This document shows positions 1 through 11,281 of a stretch of 64,000 bases of DNA, one piece after another; positions within the stretch are counted from its first letter, which is position 1, and each line of letters opens with the position of its first letter. The DNA is from Multifurca ochricompacta. Its lineage: Eukaryota > Basidiomycota > Agaricomycetes > Russulales > Russulaceae. A program made the position numbers and the translations under genes. The notes under the pieces were generated by a model. It did not search any database, was not told where the DNA came from, and saw only the letters and a list, made by a program, of their open reading frames with translations. Location: assembly GCA_022496185.1 (NCBI GenBank), contig WTXG01000051.1:124001-188000 (forward strand), given 5' to 3'.

Positions 1-921
1 GTTACCGGTTGTATCTGAAGACATTAAGTGGATATATTTGAGAGTGGAAAGCGTCGATGATTATACTGGGGGATATAGTTTGCTAGCGTGGTGGGTGGGG
101 GTGCAATGGACTTGGAGTAGAGTGGTTCATAAAGCTTTCATTAGACAAACGACCTAGCCAAATTTATGCTCAACAAGCACATGTCGGGCCGAAATGGTCT
201 CGACATTTGTTATTTTTTCCTGTTACGCAACCAACCAGCAGCATGCGTCCGCACATAAGGTATTGGCCACGCACTTACATGGTTGTAACAAACGCGAGTG
301 CGTGCCTAGTAGCCGCATGCCGCTCGGCAAAAATACGATGCGAATGACTATCAAATCAAATCAAGATTTAACCCTGTCCCTGAGATCCTTGATCCTTCTC
401 AAGCCTTAAGTTACCTGGGGGGGGAGGGAGCTGTTTAGTTTTTTAGTTTAGAGCCAGAGCCGGGAAGGCGGACTAGCGCTCCGTTGTCTTTACGCGGCGT
501 GGCGAACGTATACAACACCCACCCTCATGTTCTGCTGTGCAAGTGAGCCCAATGAACTCGCTCCTTCCCTCTTCTGGAACTGGGATGATCGCCCACGCCC
601 CTCACACGCCTAAAGCCACCACCACCACCACCCACAGGCGCTTCCACACGGTTTTGTGGTTCAGAGTTCAGAAGTTCAGAGTGACTTGGGAGTTGATCTT
701 CCCACTCAGTGGCATGATTCTCCCTTCTCGAGTTCTCAGATCTGGCACCCATAGCCCGAACTTCTTCCATGGGTCACATTTGCCCAAAGAGACATCGCAT
801 GGGGGTGGGGGGCGGGGTCCTCAGGCCTCGAGGCCTCCTCCTTTTATTCGTGCTCAACTGCAAATACACACTCTACCCCCATTCCCTCCACGCCATTGTA
901 GCAGCTCACTTACTCCTATCT
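1..921. other. Gene-poor leader, no gene seen
   Basis: No open frame here shows family similarity or a convincing spliced structure. The stretch just upstream of 922 is pyrimidine-rich, as expected for a promoter or 5' leader of the first DUF6532-type gene. Overlapping short frames at 525-941 are GC-rich low-complexity artefacts. Confidence 0.5.
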
Positions 922-2269
922 ATGTCGCGCATCAATTCTAGCCCCCCCCTCGACGCATCTGGCGTCTTAACCTGGAAACTCCTGAACTTCTTGGCTGGTC
1001 AGCGACCATCAGCACAACAGGAGCTTGGCGATAGATGGCTAGACGATGCCCGCAACTTAGCCACAGAGAATGAAGCCTTGCTGAGCCCCGGTGACTTGGA
1101 GATCGTCAGGGAGAAAATCACTTTGTGGGTAGTATGTGTCGTGTAACGTGTACCACGCTCAATGTCAATCAGGACGGTGGAGATCAAGGTAGGGTTAGAA
1201 TCAAAGAAGGGCCTCTCGAAATACTTTCAGGCGCGAGAGTACCGCAAGACTGCCAATGACACGCACCGGTTTGTAAAGGTCAATCGTGCACATAGCTTTA
1301 AACACAGTATTTCTCATACCTTTTCAGACCGTCTCAGACAGGGCTAAGATTGCTGCGTTCGGACAAGGCCCAAGGGTGGTGGGAACACACCCAGTCCTGA
1401 TCGATCCTCACGCGGAGGTAGGGCTCCAATTCTACTCAGTCGACAATCCCCATTCCTTTATGTACATCATTAACCTAGGTCACAAGCCTCAACGCGCGAC
1501 TTGGCGCAGAAATGAAACCGAAAATTGTGACTCTTGTGGAAAATATGTATGGCTTCAATACGAGCCGAGCGCATGAGAGTATAAGTTCTAACGCCAAACG
1601 TGCTCAAATGTTGAGGAGAGATATGAATTTTGTTTACCCCGTTCGTCTTGGTCAGTTGTCTTGTCACTCGCAGGACACTAAACTTCGCTGCGCCTGTGCC
1701 AATAGGATTCTGAGGATATGGGAATGGGAAAACGTCACAATCCATACCGCCATCCCATCATCCAACGGGCAATCAACATCACGTGGTTTCGTAGCAAGGA
1801 TGATGTTGGTGTCGTGTACCATGAGCGCTTCTCCCCAATGCCCATTTCCGTCATCGCCCTTGCACTCACCGTGGTAATGATAAACCCGATATGCCTCGTT
1901 CAGACTTGGTGGGTACTGACGGTGAGAATTTGTTTAATAGATAGAGTGCTGTATCGATGAGTGGTCTGACGGCACGCGGAGGGATTCTGGCTGGAATGAC
2001 GAGCGCCTTCAAATCGTGTACAGTTCTCACGTGGCATCTCTTTATGATTTTAAAGCACATAGCCCCAAAAACGGTAGAGATTTATTGCACCAGCTGCAGT
2101 GCGATCTCCTAAGGGATGCACGGTAGGATGCTTTATGCTTTTCTTACCAGTGACACTGCTTGCTGATCTAATCTTAAGTACACACGCCGGTGCCCCGCCT
2201 AACCCAGTCACGGATTCGGGAAGGTTCCCGCCAGGTGCCCTCGACGCTGTACGCGAAGAGGATAATTAA
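922..2269 (+). CDS. DUF6532-type protein, copy A
   Basis: Uncharacterised basidiomycete protein of about 333 residues, here assigned to the DUF6532 family; function unknown. I read seven exons: 922-1124, 1173-1278, 1328-1417, 1479-1640, 1706-1873, 1941-2122 and 2179-2269. All junctions keep phase and use GT-AG. The C-terminal half carries the recognisable block: NPYRHPIIQRAINITWF, then FSPMPISVIALALTV, then IECCIDEW after a phase-0 intron. The tail ends in HAGAPPNPVTDSGRF. Exons 2, 4 and 6 have exactly the same lengths (106, 162, 182 nt) as in copy B at 6906-8549, which strongly supports the model. Copy A lacks the 173-nt exon found in copy B. No signal peptide or membrane segment is visible. 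The family name rests on recalled motif similarity. Confidence 0.72.
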
Positions 2270-4195
2270 CCGAGTTCACCCATCTGTCCCACTCACGAAG
2301 GAATTCCCAAGATCTCACCTAACAGCGCTTGACGTGTATATGTCGCCCCCTTTCACTCATCTATTTATGCCAATACCTGGTACCTGGTATACTGGCAAAT
2401 TTGCATAATTATTTTTGCATATATGAGCGTATTTATGGCTTTCCGAATTCAATCTACCTCATTTCACACATCAATTCGAATGAATAGTGCTGCGATAGTT
2501 TCCTGAGTTGAATTGTTTTGCGGGTACAGTATTCATCTAGTGGACGGGGGGCTCTCTAAAAGACTAATGTGAAGGCCACTTTGGTAGAAACTTACCTCCA
2601 TCTTGGCGAGGAGAAAATAATGGGGCGAAGCGCATGATTGCTGACAGTAAGCCAACAGTTGAGACATCACCCTCCCATAGGATATTTCTTCGTCAACCAG
2701 CACTGCACCGAAGATCATGTTCCCACACGTGCCAGTGGCTGTACGTGAACACCTTGCATGGCCTACTGGCCATCCGTCGATCGCGGGGTGGGGATGGGTC
2801 TCCCATTAGCCCGTCGAGAACGGCAACTTAGAATGAACCATCTGAAAGGGTTCATCATAGCGCACGCGATACCTCACAATAACCACGTTGCACCGTCGTT
2901 TATAGCCTCCGAGATAATTATTACGATATATGCTGTGCGCACGCCTCCAATCTGTGCCAGATGCCAGTGAAGTGAATGACTGTGGAGATTGAACTCTGTA
3001 CTTTGCGCCCCATCCCTCTGTCCAACAGGTCACTTACAAGATGTTACCTTCGCGCCCAAAAGCTTCCTTTACGCCTCTGTACGCCCCCCCCCCCCCAGAA
3101 GATGTCACTTTCATGCCTCACTCACCTTTTCACGTTAGTATATCCCAAACTCATGGGTGGCTCGTGGTTGTAAACAATGCACAGACACATCCACCTGGTG
3201 CATGTTCTCCGCCAGGACACGTGGCCTACATGTTCTGGTCTGCCAGTGGCAGTGCACAACCTGTACACATGGTACCCGGGATATCCGAGCCCACCCATCT
3301 AAAGTCTGTCCAATCTAAATGATTTCATGATGTCTTTATCGAGGGTTCGTGTCCACAACGCGTGCTCTTTATATTTATAACCCCGCCAAGCGAGCCGTGG
3401 AGCGGTGCTGTGTGCTGACAAAGCAGCACCAAGTCCAGCCAACATGCCGTTGAAAAAAACCACTCAAGTTGCAGGTGCGGTTGTGGCATTGCACTATGCA
3501 ACCAACCTTGGTGCGGATCCCGGTGAAAGGTCTTTGGGCACCAAGCTGCGAGAAGAGAGGAGGTTGAGGGAGTGGCGCGCTCTGAGGTCATGTCAACTGT
3601 AAACAACACTCTGACTGCTATTGTGCTTGCCTCCACACCTTTTGAATGTAGATGACAGTGAAGTGTGACAGAGAATATCTCTTGTAAAGTTTTTTTGAGA
3701 TACATTTTGCATACTCGTCTACTACACCTATGACATTATGAACGAATAGATCGCGGGGTTTTCTTGTAGGTTCAAAATTATGACTTATTGCTGTTAGGAT
3801 ATGAAGAGGAGAATGAAAACTTAAGGAGAGTGAGGTAAGGAATGATTGGCCTCTGTGGCTCGGCTTGTTCGGGGATGGGGGTTTCAATGAGAGAATGGTG
3901 CGTCACAAACGCATTAAGAAAGGTATAGTAAAGGTGAATGAGCGTGTTATATTCTTCTGGCGTGGTGTACTGGCACTCGCAATCCCGACGCGGCGCAGCG
4001 CGAAAGGGGTGTAGGGATGCTAGGCATGTGATGTGCTTGAACCGCTGGCCATGCCATTATGTTGTGTTGTGACCGGTCGATGCGCTGAGTGCTGCGCCAC
4101 GCGTCATGCACAAAAAGACGCACTAAGGCATTGTTGGCTGTGTTGTGTGTTCCCCCATATTTTTTCCGTCACAAGATTCCAAAGCAAACGCGTGA
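2270..4195. other. Intergenic, no supported gene
   Basis: About 1.9 kb without a supportable gene on either strand. It contains a 13-base C run at 3084-3096. A 126-residue minus-strand frame at 3325-3705 lacks similarity or splice context, so it is not called. Confidence 0.45.
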
Positions 4196-5525
4196 TCAGG
4201 TTTCCGGTATGGCGGCTTTGCATAAAACAATATACTGAAGCGTGCGAGTCGCCTGCCTCGCGTGGCGGAACACGCTGAATAAGGTGGGGTCACGTTTCGA
4301 AGTGATGTTGGACCGCAACTTGAAACCACTGAGCGATTCGCAAATGTGAGCAAACTTATCGACAACGACCTCGATTATGGGACGTTTTGCGGGATCTCTG
4401 TGCGTCATTTCGGAAACGAGGTCGTTCATGAATTCGAAACCGTTGTATTTCTGGGTAAAAAATTGTGTACCGCATCATCAGCCGGGCGCGTGATAAAGCT
4501 AGAGTGCCGCCGATCTTACCCGCAAGAACTCCTGACGAACGAGATTACCAAGGTAATATATGTCCGTTTGGAACGGATTGCACCAACCTCCGTCCTTGTG
4601 CTCCGGTGCTGACTTGTCACCGCCGCGTAATGGACGGTCAAATGCACGTCGCGAGGTATATTGCCGGGACAAGCCGAAGTCAATCAGGTGATAACGGGGG
4701 GGTTGCTGCGTCCGAGTGTAATGTTTGGCTCTTCCCTTAAAGTCCTGGCTTCGGTTGATGTGTAAAGGGTGGAATCCTTGCGGATACATCCCAGACGGAT
4801 CGAACATGATGTTGTTCGCAGTACAGTCCCTGGAAAAAAAGTCTGGGAAAGGGCTTTCCATCGATGGGCATAGGCACGCACCTGTGTGCAATGTTCCGTT
4901 CGTGCATGAACTGGAGACCCTGATCCGCAATCCATCAGAATCGTCATGCTACTACATTAAGAGTTGACCTACCTCGCAAATTTGCGTGAAGAAAGCGACG
5001 AACTCACCGAATGTTTGAAAACGAGGTTTATTAAATGGGCGCAAGAATGGCATGACCATCAACCTTTGACCAGAGTTCGGTAGTTCGATGATGTCAAGCA
5101 AAGGCACGCAGTGATTACGAGGATTTTGCGCGAGTTCTGGGGATGAGAACATTCGGGAAATATCCAATTCATAAGGTCCTTCTTCAGGAAGGATCTTCTT
5201 GAGCATCACTCGTTTACCATCTGCTCGCCGAGTAGCATCTATCGCAGCCCGTAACTGATGCCATCTTCATTAGCGCTGAGATTACAACAAGACGACTGAT
5301 ACCCACGAGACATGGTTGCCCGTCCTCCACGGAGAAGAAATCTTTGCCCGACCTTCTCCACGATGGCTCCCAATTTGGGTGGTACCGAGGACGAAGCTCA
5401 TACCCACTATGCCAGATAACGGAGTAGTTATCCCGCCACCATAGCTCGCTCCCGAAAAGCGTGCCAATCTCTCTGTTTGCCTGTTCTCCATAGGTCAGGT
5501 GTGTTCTTAAACTGATGCTCGTCAT
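4196..5525 (-). CDS. Basidiomycete-type protein kinase
   Basis: Probable Ser/Thr-type protein kinase of about 367 residues, close to the length of a lone kinase domain, from a family frequent in mushroom genomes. Substrate unknown. Five exons on the minus strand: 5525-5307, 5254-4973, 4919-4882, 4829-4520 and 4450-4196, with all phases consistent. The lysine of the N-lobe is in GKRVMLKK (about residues 87-93). The catalytic loop reads AHRDCTANNIM (Asp about 181), built across a phase-2 intron. The metal site is LIDFGLSR (Asp about 230), and the activation segment ends SAPE (about 253-256). C-lobe motifs DIYYLGNLV and HRDPAKRP follow. No Gly-rich loop of standard form was recognised. Catalytic residues are complete, so it is predicted active. 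It sits between the two DUF6532-type genes, on the opposite strand. Confidence 0.82.
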
Positions 5526-5618
5526 TTCAGTTCAACGACAGCTTGTTGATGATGATGACTTGCAGTAAATTAAAGTTAGCCAACAACAGAGAGGTCGGGG
5601 ATAGGGAAACACGCGGTC

Positions 5619-6751
5619 TCACCTAGATGGAGAGCAACTGCGGAGAATGATGGGGGGGCAGCGGTGGTCGTGATTCATAAGGTTGGATGGGTGAAGTGGC
5701 ATAAATGGATTGAGAAAAGGGCCCCTGACGAGACTGTATGGGTTGTCATTGCCTTTCTCGCATCGCCGAGTACGCATGGAAAATGCAACGCAACGAACGA
5801 GTGAGAAACGTAATGCGCAATGATTCTTTACGGAGCGGCCTGAGGGGTGACAAAGGTCACTGGCACGCAGCATCATAAAATCTTCACTCCGGGTGAAATT
5901 AAATAAGCGATAAACGAACGTTATGAACCGAATCAGTGCTTGACCTTTCCGACGATGTCCAGGGCCAGGGTTCCTGATGTGATGTATTGGTGCCGAGCGG
6001 TACGGCCGACCAAACAGCATGCCCCAGTGTGGACCTCGTGTCATTGGCGGTCCGACACCCTCCTCTCCGTACCGCGCTTTTCTTTCGCTTTTCTTTTCTT
6101 GTCCCAGTCTGTATTTCGCAACATATACACACAGCCATGGTTGTGAATAATATATCGGCCGGCAAAGATTGTGGGTCACAGCAAAGGCGTAACATGTCGC
6201 GTTTGGAGCCAATCCGATAATTTGGACGCGTTCCTCATGTTTTCTTCGGAATTCCAATGTACGCGTTGTATTCCGTTCAAGAAAGGATCGAACGCCGCCT
6301 TGTGTGCGGGATTGGCAACAGATAGGAGGGTCACCAGATCAACCACTCTGGGAATTAAGCAACTCGTTGGTTGGCGAAAAGACTGCGAGATCACTCCACC
6401 CACCTTTTATCTCCGTTATCAGATGCAATGTGTTACGAAGCCACCTTCCGTGGTAGACAAAAAAAACAAACAAATACAAGTTTTCATTGCTTCAGGCTCT
6501 CTTTCTTTGTGGTCTGAATAGCAGATCTCTCGAAGGGCTCGCTGAGAGGTGATCTTGGTGGAAGAAATCATCAGGTCGAATCTAGCAAACGGGTACCAAT
6601 GAATGTTTCGAAACCCCTCGACAACACGATATGGGTACGTTACGTTACTTTTCGAAAACGCAGGCAACCGGTTCAACGATTCTCTATTTCCAGATCGGGG
6701 CATGCGCATGTCGTCCCAGCTCCCAGCCATGATGCATGATGCAGCGGCCAC
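5619..6751 (-). CDS. Possible spliced hypothetical gene
   Basis: Three open minus-strand blocks (6751-6419, 6403-6176, 6257-5619) have protein-like composition. One reads VVEGFRNIHWYPFARFDL and another DLVTLLSVANPAHKAAFDPF, which look more like real protein than random frame. I could not find a phase-consistent set of introns joining them, so this could be an unrecognised gene, a decayed one, or chance. No family was recognised. Confidence 0.25.
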
Positions 6752-6905
6752 TGCTGGCCACTTTGACGACTCATGTGTTTAAGTTACGCCCAAACCACAG
6801 ATACCATTTAACCCTACAGCGTTTCGCGGAACATACCACAACACACCCATTCCTTTGCTTCAGCCCCGCGATCATTCTACCAACCTCATTTCTTGCTATC
6901 CCGTC

Positions 6906-8549
6906 ATGCACAGAGACACAGGCATTACAGTCGATGCAGGAGGTGTCTTGGCGACAAGACTGTTGGACTACGTAGCTAAGCATACCACATCAGCCCAAGA
7001 GATGCGCGGCGACCAACGGCTCGATGAAGCCCGTGCCTTAACCGTTGAATATGAGACCGTAATTGACCCTGTTGACCGCGCGATTATCGAAGAGAGGATT
7101 ACTTTGTGAGTTTTCCTTTTCGTTTTTTTTCTTTCAGATGCTCTCTTGGCTAACTCTAGATAGTGCGCGTGAAATGAAATCAGGGCTAGAGTCAAAATGG
7201 GGCTTGTCAAAATTCTTGCAGGCTCGAGAATATCGTAGGGTCGCTAGGAATGCTTATCGATTCGCCAAGGTCGTCCCCACATGCTGCTCTCCCTGACTAA
7301 TAAATATCTCACTTCACTCTCTCATATAGACTGCATCAGACAGAGGCAGGGACGAAGCCTATTTCGCGCAACGACCCGATACGCCTATGACAACCGGTAC
7401 GTTCAATTTGTGCATTTCCTGAATATATTCGAGATCGATGTTCTTTATGGAATAGAAGATCCGCTTGAACGCGTGGCAAGCGTCGCGCGATCTCTTTGGA
7501 GGTGCTATATTAGCTGCAAGGACGCCTTCCCAACGTCTAAGACTAAGGATGAATGGGTAGGGATTGTGTGGACCAAAGCATGTGTAAAGACGGGTTTAAA
7601 TCCTGGTCCACCAATGCCGAGCGAGCAAGTACGTTCTCTGTTTTTTTGCCAGGATGTGGCACACCTTCACTTACTTTACGTGAAAATCTCAGTTCGCGGA
7701 CGGCCCCATGAAACTCCTTACTGATATGAAGCTAATGATTATGCACGCTGTGGAGGCCTTCTATGGGTTTGACACAAGCCAAGCTCCTGATAGCATTGGC
7801 CACAACACAGCTCTTGCTCATGCGTTATTAGCTGACATGACTTTTATTTACGGTGTTCGTCCCATTGCATTGCATCCCCTCACATTTATGACGTCCTGAC
7901 TCCCCTATTTGGGCTCACACACAGGATCCTAACTTTGGCGGGGAACCTCATCACCCATACCGACATCCTATCATTCAGAAGGCCATTAACATCACGTGGT
8001 TTCAAAACAAGGACGACAATGGGATCACCTTCCACGAGTATTTCTCCCCAATGCCTGTCGCAGTAATTGCCCTTGTGCTCACGGTGGTATGATTGTGTTT
8101 ACGATACCTGATCGCTACGGATAACTGACACGGTTAATAGATAGAGTGCTGCATCGACGAATGGACTGATGGAACACGCAGAGCGTCAACTTGGGACGAA
8201 GAACGGTTAAAAACGGTGTACCAGTCGCACCGTCAATCGCTCGCCGACCTAGGGAATCACGCCCACGCGCAGGGTGGAGAACTATTAGAGCATATACAGA
8301 GTGATCTCCTCAAGAATGCACGGTAAGGATCCTCCTCTCCTTTACTTCCTTTACTGACGCTCGCCCGTTTAATCCCTCCCCAGTAAACATGCAGGTGCCA
8401 TGTCTACGCCTGTTACAGAGTCAGGAAGGTTCTCCCGAGAGGCTCTGGACGGTGCGAACAGAGACGATCTGGATGCTGCAAACAGAGACGACCTTCCAGC
8501 GTATCTCGACATTCCGGAAATCATCTTCGAGGATGGTGATGAGTCGTGA
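6906..8549 (+). CDS. DUF6532-type protein, copy B
   Basis: Tandem paralogue of the gene at 922-2269; about 405 residues, function unknown. Eight exons: 6906-7105, 7164-7269, 7330-7396, 7456-7628, 7693-7854, 7925-8086, 8141-8322 and 8384-8549. The conserved C-terminal block is present: HPYRHPIIQKAINITWF, FSPMPVAVIALVLTV and IECCIDEWTDGTR. The N-terminal part aligns with copy A through GLESKWGLSKFLQAREYRR. Relative to copy A it has an extra 173-nt exon (7456-7628; contains SLWRCYISCKDAF) and a longer acidic tail with a short repeat (two NRDDL units). The start at 6906 is chosen because it aligns best with copy A; an in-frame start at 6855 is possible. No membrane segment or signal peptide seen. 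Confidence 0.75.
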
Positions 8550-8786
8550 GCGTATGGCAACTCGCGGCAGCGCACTTGACTCTCTCTCCATATATAATAT
8601 AATATATATATATATCAATCTTCTGTCTGAATTTTCTTTTTTTTTTCGATCTGATATCTGGTATATCAACTATGTCGTTATAGTATCATGTCTCGTAGTA
8701 CTCCCATGACACGTGCTCTCTTGAGTGTTTTTCGTGCTTCCACCACCAAATCTCCCGGAATTTAAAAGCATTGGATTCGTGATGTT

Positions 8787-9335
8787 ACTGTAAGGATGGC
8801 TCGGGCGTTGAGCATGAAACCTCCAGCCATCGCCATTCCTCACTATTCCTCTCTTTCGTTACAAGCCCTGAATTAGAGCACTTATGATTTAGTTTCAACG
8901 ACGTTATCAGTACATGCACATTCCGGGCCGCTTTCCCGACCATTGCATTCCTTTCTTTACCTCTCTCCGTCCGTCTTCACCTCTCCACCTTTATTGCCTA
9001 CTTGTCTCTTTTCATCCTAATTCATCCTCTTCTGCTTTACAACCAGGTCTCTCTGCAAGTATATAAGGGTACATACAATGCTTGTAGTAGACCAGGCAGC
9101 GAGCAACCAGAAGCAGAAATCAAACGGCATTTATCTCCTATTATCTCCCTTTGTGTGGCAAAAGAACCTCTCGAACGGAACCAGCAAGCAGCGAATTCAC
9201 CACTTCAAGTACGATACACCCTCATTCGAAATCTAGTTATCTCAAGGGCTCTCTCTTTCTCTCTCTTCTCTTACCCTCACTCTCTTCGGGAACACTTTGC
9301 TTCGCATTCACCGCGGATTGGATCCGTACACCCTC
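8787..9335. repeat. Dispersed repeat R1, copy 1
   Basis: Begins with ACTGTAAGGATGGCTCGGGC and ends near CACCGCGGATTGGATCCGTA. The same landmarks in the same order occur, inverted and shortened, at 43010-43198. A third partial inverted copy lies at 44622-44714. This identifies a mobile or formerly mobile element of unknown class. It ends a few bases before the stop codon of the hydrolase gene and fills the gap between that gene and the preceding DUF6532-type gene. No coding capacity was recognised. Confidence 0.6.
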
Positions 9336-9338
9336 TCC

Positions 9339-10299
9339 CTATGCCTTGAGAATCCTCGCCGACAAAAACTGATCAATCTTCTCTGCATAGTGCTCGACGT
9401 GCGTCTCGAGTGGGAAATGGCCCGAGTCCACATAGTCCAACACGAAATCCTTCTCCTTCACGTCGCGTGCGAACGCCTCAGCGCCGGCCTTGATGAAGAT
9501 GACGTCATTTTGGCCCCAGAGGGCGAGCACAGGTACGCCGCTTGTCCGGAGATACTCCTGCCATCGCGGGTAAGAATCGATGTTCGTGCGATAGTCAAAG
9601 AAGAGGGACAGGTTGGACTCGGTCTGGCCTTCCCTGGAGAGTAGCGCCGCGTCGAGGGTGTAGGTCTCAGGTGCGATGCGGGAAAGGAGATGTTCGGGAA
9701 CGCCGTTCGTGTATTGCCATTTGGTCGGTCCGAGTTGTAAGAAGGGGACGAGGGCCTGAGCTTCTGGGGAGGACGTCGTGAATTCGGATGAGGACGCCCA
9801 GTAATTTTTGATGCTCTTCCAAAAGTCCTTTCCGAGCCCCTCTTCGTAGGCGTTCCCGTTCTGGGTGATGATCGCAGTCACTCGATTGGGGTGTCGTACG
9901 GCGATGCGGAATGCCGTCGGGGACTGTTTGATTTACCAAGCATGAGTACTGACCAAGGAAGAAGAAAAAAAACAGAATACGCACGCCATAATCAAAGATG
10001 TAGACCGCGAACTTATCCACCTTAAGAGCGTCGAGGAAGGCTTCGATGGTGAGGGAAAGATTATCGAACGTAAATTGATACTTGAGTTCGGCGGGTACCT
10101 CTGTGAAGCCGAATCCAGGTAGGTCGGGTGCCAAGATACGGAATTTGGGAGCAAGGAGCGGGATGAGCTGACGGAATTGGAATGAAGATGTGGGGAAACC
10201 GTGTAGGAGGAGCAAGACCGGCGCTGTTGGTGATCCAGCGGAACGATAGAATACGTTCACGCCATCGACGGTGATGTTGTTTAGCTCAACTTGAGGCAT
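9339..10299 (-). CDS. Alpha/beta hydrolase, epoxide hydrolase/dehalogenase-like
   Basis: Two exons, 10299-9985 and 9923-9339, joined phase 0, give a 299-residue protein of normal length for this family. It has the alpha/beta hydrolase fold of the epoxide hydrolase/haloalkane dehalogenase group. Seen directly: the oxyanion motif LLHGFPTSS (about 32-40), APDLPGFGFT (57-66), a nucleophile elbow YIFDYG with Asp about 103, LALWGQND with the acid at about 245, and VDSGHFPLE with the catalytic His at about 274. The triad is complete. An aspartate nucleophile implies hydrolysis through an ester intermediate; the substrate cannot be told from sequence. No signal peptide, so probably cytosolic. It is convergent with the upstream DUF6532-type gene, with repeat R1 between them. 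Confidence 0.85.
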
Positions 10300-11281
10300 T
10301 CTTTCTTCTTTCTTTAAAGCAAGGGTTCAGGAGTTCATTACTTTAAAGTACTTTATAATATAATGTACCGTGACATCGATCGATATGGGGTGTAGTTCGG
10401 CTCGCTCGGTAAACTAGGGTGCCGATGTCTATGAAATAACGATTCAACGCTATACCTCGAAAAAATCAGCTGGTAGGGCGCCCATGCATCCTGGGAATTT
10501 TTCGAGGGACATGGGTATCACCAAAGGGAGGAGGGGGAAGTGTGCCAATCTGAATCGTGAAAAGTTCGCCAGCGGCAAACGCAAAGCTTTCAAACGCTTC
10601 TTGTGGATTCATCACTGGTTGGACATCGCATTGATACTCGGAAGCTTTCAGAGAACCTATAGACTGGAGAAGCTATCAGTGACCGGTTATGGTCTTATTG
10701 CATGTAAATAAGAAGGAATGAGCGCACAGGAGTCGGGTTCGATACAGGGATGGTAAGGAGAGTGTGTTCCCGTTATTAACTTGTTCTCCAGAGAGCTTCC
10801 AGGAGGATAGAGCGGGGTCGTTGCTTTGAATATGAATAGGGCCATCGAGGATGTCGCGCGAGCTGGATGAGTTTGGACTGCCTGCATTGGAGAAAGGCGT
10901 GGAGGATATTTTGTCCTTCGATGTCATCTGAGGTGCGTGCGTGATCTATGGAGATATAGAGTGGGTGAAGATGCGAACATGGCCATGGTTATGGCCATAA
11001 AATAGGATGAGGCCTAGTGTGTTTGCAAATTGAAGGCCACAGTCTACAGTCATTGTGTTCAGAGAGATAGCAGTGCAGTAGACAGACACAGTGCAGACGC
11101 AGAGACAGATCATGTATTATGTAACGCGTAACAATGGGAGAACGGGAACGGGAACGGGAAAGGGAGGGGGAAGGGTGCTCATCTGCAACCCGCTTGTCCG
11201 ACCGACGACGAGCGAGTGAACAGACACACACCAGACCAGACCGGAACAAACCGTTTACCCCTCTCAACATTCTTATTCTCC
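10300..11281. other. Intergenic, promoter of SLA1
   Basis: Divergent interval between the hydrolase and SLA1. No gene is supported. A short tandem array of GGGAAC-like units lies at about 11138-11165. The final 60 bases before 11282 are CT-rich, as in many fungal core promoters. Confidence 0.4.

Noticed and set aside
525..941. Overlapping frames on both strands
   Set aside because: Low-complexity GC-rich text with no similarity; no partner exons.
3325..3705. 126-residue minus-strand frame
   Set aside because: No recognisable motif, hydrophobic core or start context; not enough to support a gene.
11138..11165. Possible telomere-like G-rich repeat
   Set aside because: GGGAAC-type units, few in number, not TTAGGG; a simple promoter repeat.
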